Shown piece after piece: positions 6,106 to 7,134 of a DNA stretch of 7,134 nucleotides. Numbering within the stretch: position 1 is the stretch's first letter; the number at the start of each line of letters is the position of its first letter. Source of the stretch: Lachnospiraceae bacterium (GTDB taxonomy: Bacteria > Bacillota > Clostridia > Lachnospirales > Lachnospiraceae); contig JAEDFR010000112.1 in the NCBI GenBank assembly GCA_016297945.1, positions 1-7,134 on the forward strand, written 5' to 3'. A program made the position numbers and the translations under genes. The notes below the pieces were generated by a model. The model was not told the origin of the DNA. It saw only the letters and a program-made list of their open reading frames with translations, and did no database searches.

Positions 6106-7024
6106 CAGGTACAGGAACCAAATCCAATGTTTGCTGTATAATATCGGCGGTGTCTTTTCCGGATGCTTTGGCTTTGGTAGATAAAATCATACGGTGGTTG
6201 CATACCGAATAGAATATTTTATGAATATCCTGGGGAATAACATAATCCCTGTCCTGATAGCAGGCGTATGCCTTTGCCATTTTTAATATAGCAAGGGAGC
6301 CGCGGGGGGAAATTCCCTGGATCAGTAAATCCGTGTCTCTGGTTGCTTCGGCAAGGGATACGATATAATCGCAGATGGCATCGCTTGCAAAAACAGCATC
6401 GGTCTTTTTTTGAAGATTTAACAAATCAGCCGTATTCATAACGGGTTCTACTTCATCAATATGTTCCATGGAATGACCTTTTAAGATTTCGGTTGCGGAT
6501 TTGTGGTCCGGGTAACCGAGACTTAAGCGCACAAAAAAGCGGTCAAGCTGTGAATCGGGCAATTTCTGCGTACCGGATGCACCAATCGGATTTTGTGTTG
6601 CAATTACAAAAAAAGGCGGTTCCAAGGTGTAAGTTATACCTTCGGCACTGACACGACGTTCTTCCATAACCTCCAATAAAGCAGACTGTGTTTTTGGGGA
6701 GGTACGGTTGATTTCATCGGCTAAAAAGAGATTGGTAAAAATGGCGCCTTTTCGGAATTCAAAATTACCGGTTTCCTTATCATACATGGAAAAACCAAGA
6801 ATATCACTTGGTAAAACGTCCGGTGTAAACTGCATTCTTTTGTAGGATAATCCAATGGCACGGCTTAATGCGACTGCCAGTGTGGTTTTGCCGACACCGG
6901 GGATATCTTCTAACAGAATATGTCCTTTCGCAAGGAGCGTACACAATACCATGTCGAGTACATCATCTTTACCGCGGATGACCTTTTTGATTTCTTCTTT
7001 TACAGATGCTAATGCTTGATTCAT
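6095..7024 (-). CDS. MoxR-family AAA+ ATPase
   Basis: A 309-residue cytoplasmic ATPase of standard MoxR length. Walker A is GVGKTT (residues 43-48), Walker B is FLADEIN (100-106, with the DE pair at 103-104), sensor 1 is IATQNP (141-146), the arginine finger lies in LDRFF (160-164), and sensor 2 is SPRG (239-242). All nucleotide-binding elements are present, so it should be active. Family knowledge places MoxR proteins as chaperone-like ATPases that help assemble or activate membrane or metal-binding partners, here probably the DUF58 and transglutaminase proteins encoded downstream. The start is ATG at 7024 with AAAAAGGG at 7031-7038 and a 6-base spacer. About 76 bases separate it from the DUF58 gene, and 12 bases separate it from the stop of a probable upstream gene, so its promoter may lie beyond the right edge. 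No frameshift or missing residue is seen. Confidence 0.95.
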   Translation of the reverse strand: MNQALASVKEEIKKVIRGKDDVLDMVLCTLLAKGHILLEDIPGVGKTTLAVALSRAIGLSYKRMQFTPDVLPSDILGFSMYDKETGNFEFRKGAIFTNLFLADEINRTSPKTQSALLEVMEERRVSAEGITYTLEPPFFVIATQNPIGASGTQKLPDSQLDRFFVRLSLGYPDHKSATEILKGHSMEHIDEVEPVMNTADLLNLQKKTDAVFASDAICDYIVSLAEATRDTDLLIQGISPRGSLAILKMAKAYACYQDRDYVIPQDIHKIFYSVCNHRMILSTKAKASGKDTADIIQQTLDLVPVPELS

Positions 7025-7036
7025 AGTAATCCCTTT

Positions 7037-7134
7037 TTATTTTTTCTCCACCCATTCGCAATCCGTTGATTTTCTGTTAAAAATCACTACTTGCTCATGT
7101 GTGTCATTGCAGTTTCGGTTATGATATACGAATT
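7037..7134 (-). CDS. 3' end of an unrecognised gene upstream of moxR
   Basis: One minus-strand frame is open from the right edge for 31 codons and ends with TAA at 7037-7039. It reads like a protein end, closing with STDCEWVEKK after a hydrophobic VVIF. Two Cys and one Trp are present. The stop sits 12 bases before the moxR ATG and touches its ribosome binding site, the usual operon spacing. The evidence is only the open frame and the spacing; another frame here gives a shorter open stretch ending HMSK. I cannot assign a family. If real, it is the gene before moxR in the operon, and the piece seen is too short to say more. Confidence 0.4.
   Translation of the reverse strand, partial: FVYHNRNCNDTHEQVVIFNRKSTDCEWVEKK

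Noticed and set aside
5997..6212. + strand open frame across the moxR/DUF58 gap
   Set aside because: It is mostly opposite moxR and the DUF58 start, and its Lys-rich middle is just the purine-rich leader.

Overview
The window looks like a low-to-moderate GC Firmicutes chromosome, most likely Clostridia of the Lachnospiraceae type. This is an inference from AT-leaning codon use, purine-rich Shine-Dalgarno sites (AAAGGAG, GGAGG), the style of the TetR protein and the aspartoacylase-like protein, and the compact gene packing. No RNA gene, insertion sequence, CRISPR array or origin is visible, and no gene-free stretch exceeds about 80 bases.

Left block (1-2394, + strand): three genes packed end to end. 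The first is the 3' part of a very acidic Glu-rich repeat protein that enters from the left edge. The second is a complete TetR-family regulator whose ATG overlaps the restored stop of the acidic gene (TAATG). The third is a protein of the succinylglutamate desuccinylase/aspartoacylase fold that starts 1 base after the TetR stop. Both flanking genes appear frameshifted. The acidic gene changes frame near 449-453. The aspartoacylase-like gene changes frame near 1315-1319 and probably again near 2322-2326. Each break lies on a short alternating dinucleotide run (GAGA, CGCGC, GAGAG). The aspartoacylase-like protein also appears to lack both zinc-binding His residues and the usual catalytic Glu, and it carries two copies of a barrel-like segment, one on each side of its core.

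Right block (2376-7134, - strand, read right to left): a classic MoxR ATPase, DUF58 protein, TgpA-like transglutaminase operon. The MoxR AAA+ ATPase comes first, then the membrane-anchored DUF58 protein, then a large multi-pass membrane protein with an external transglutaminase domain carrying an intact Cys-His-Asp triad. The last two genes overlap by 14 bases. These three families occur together widely; by family knowledge MoxR acts as a chaperone-like ATPase for envelope partners. The end of another unrecognised gene probably lies just upstream of moxR at the right edge.

The two blocks converge. With the third frameshift restored, the aspartoacylase-like gene would overlap the end of the transglutaminase gene by 19 bases, with no terminator between them. 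The right block is an ordinary, intact operon. The unusual material is the left block: the acidic repeat gene, the likely pseudoenzyme, and the clustering of frame breaks there and not in the right block.
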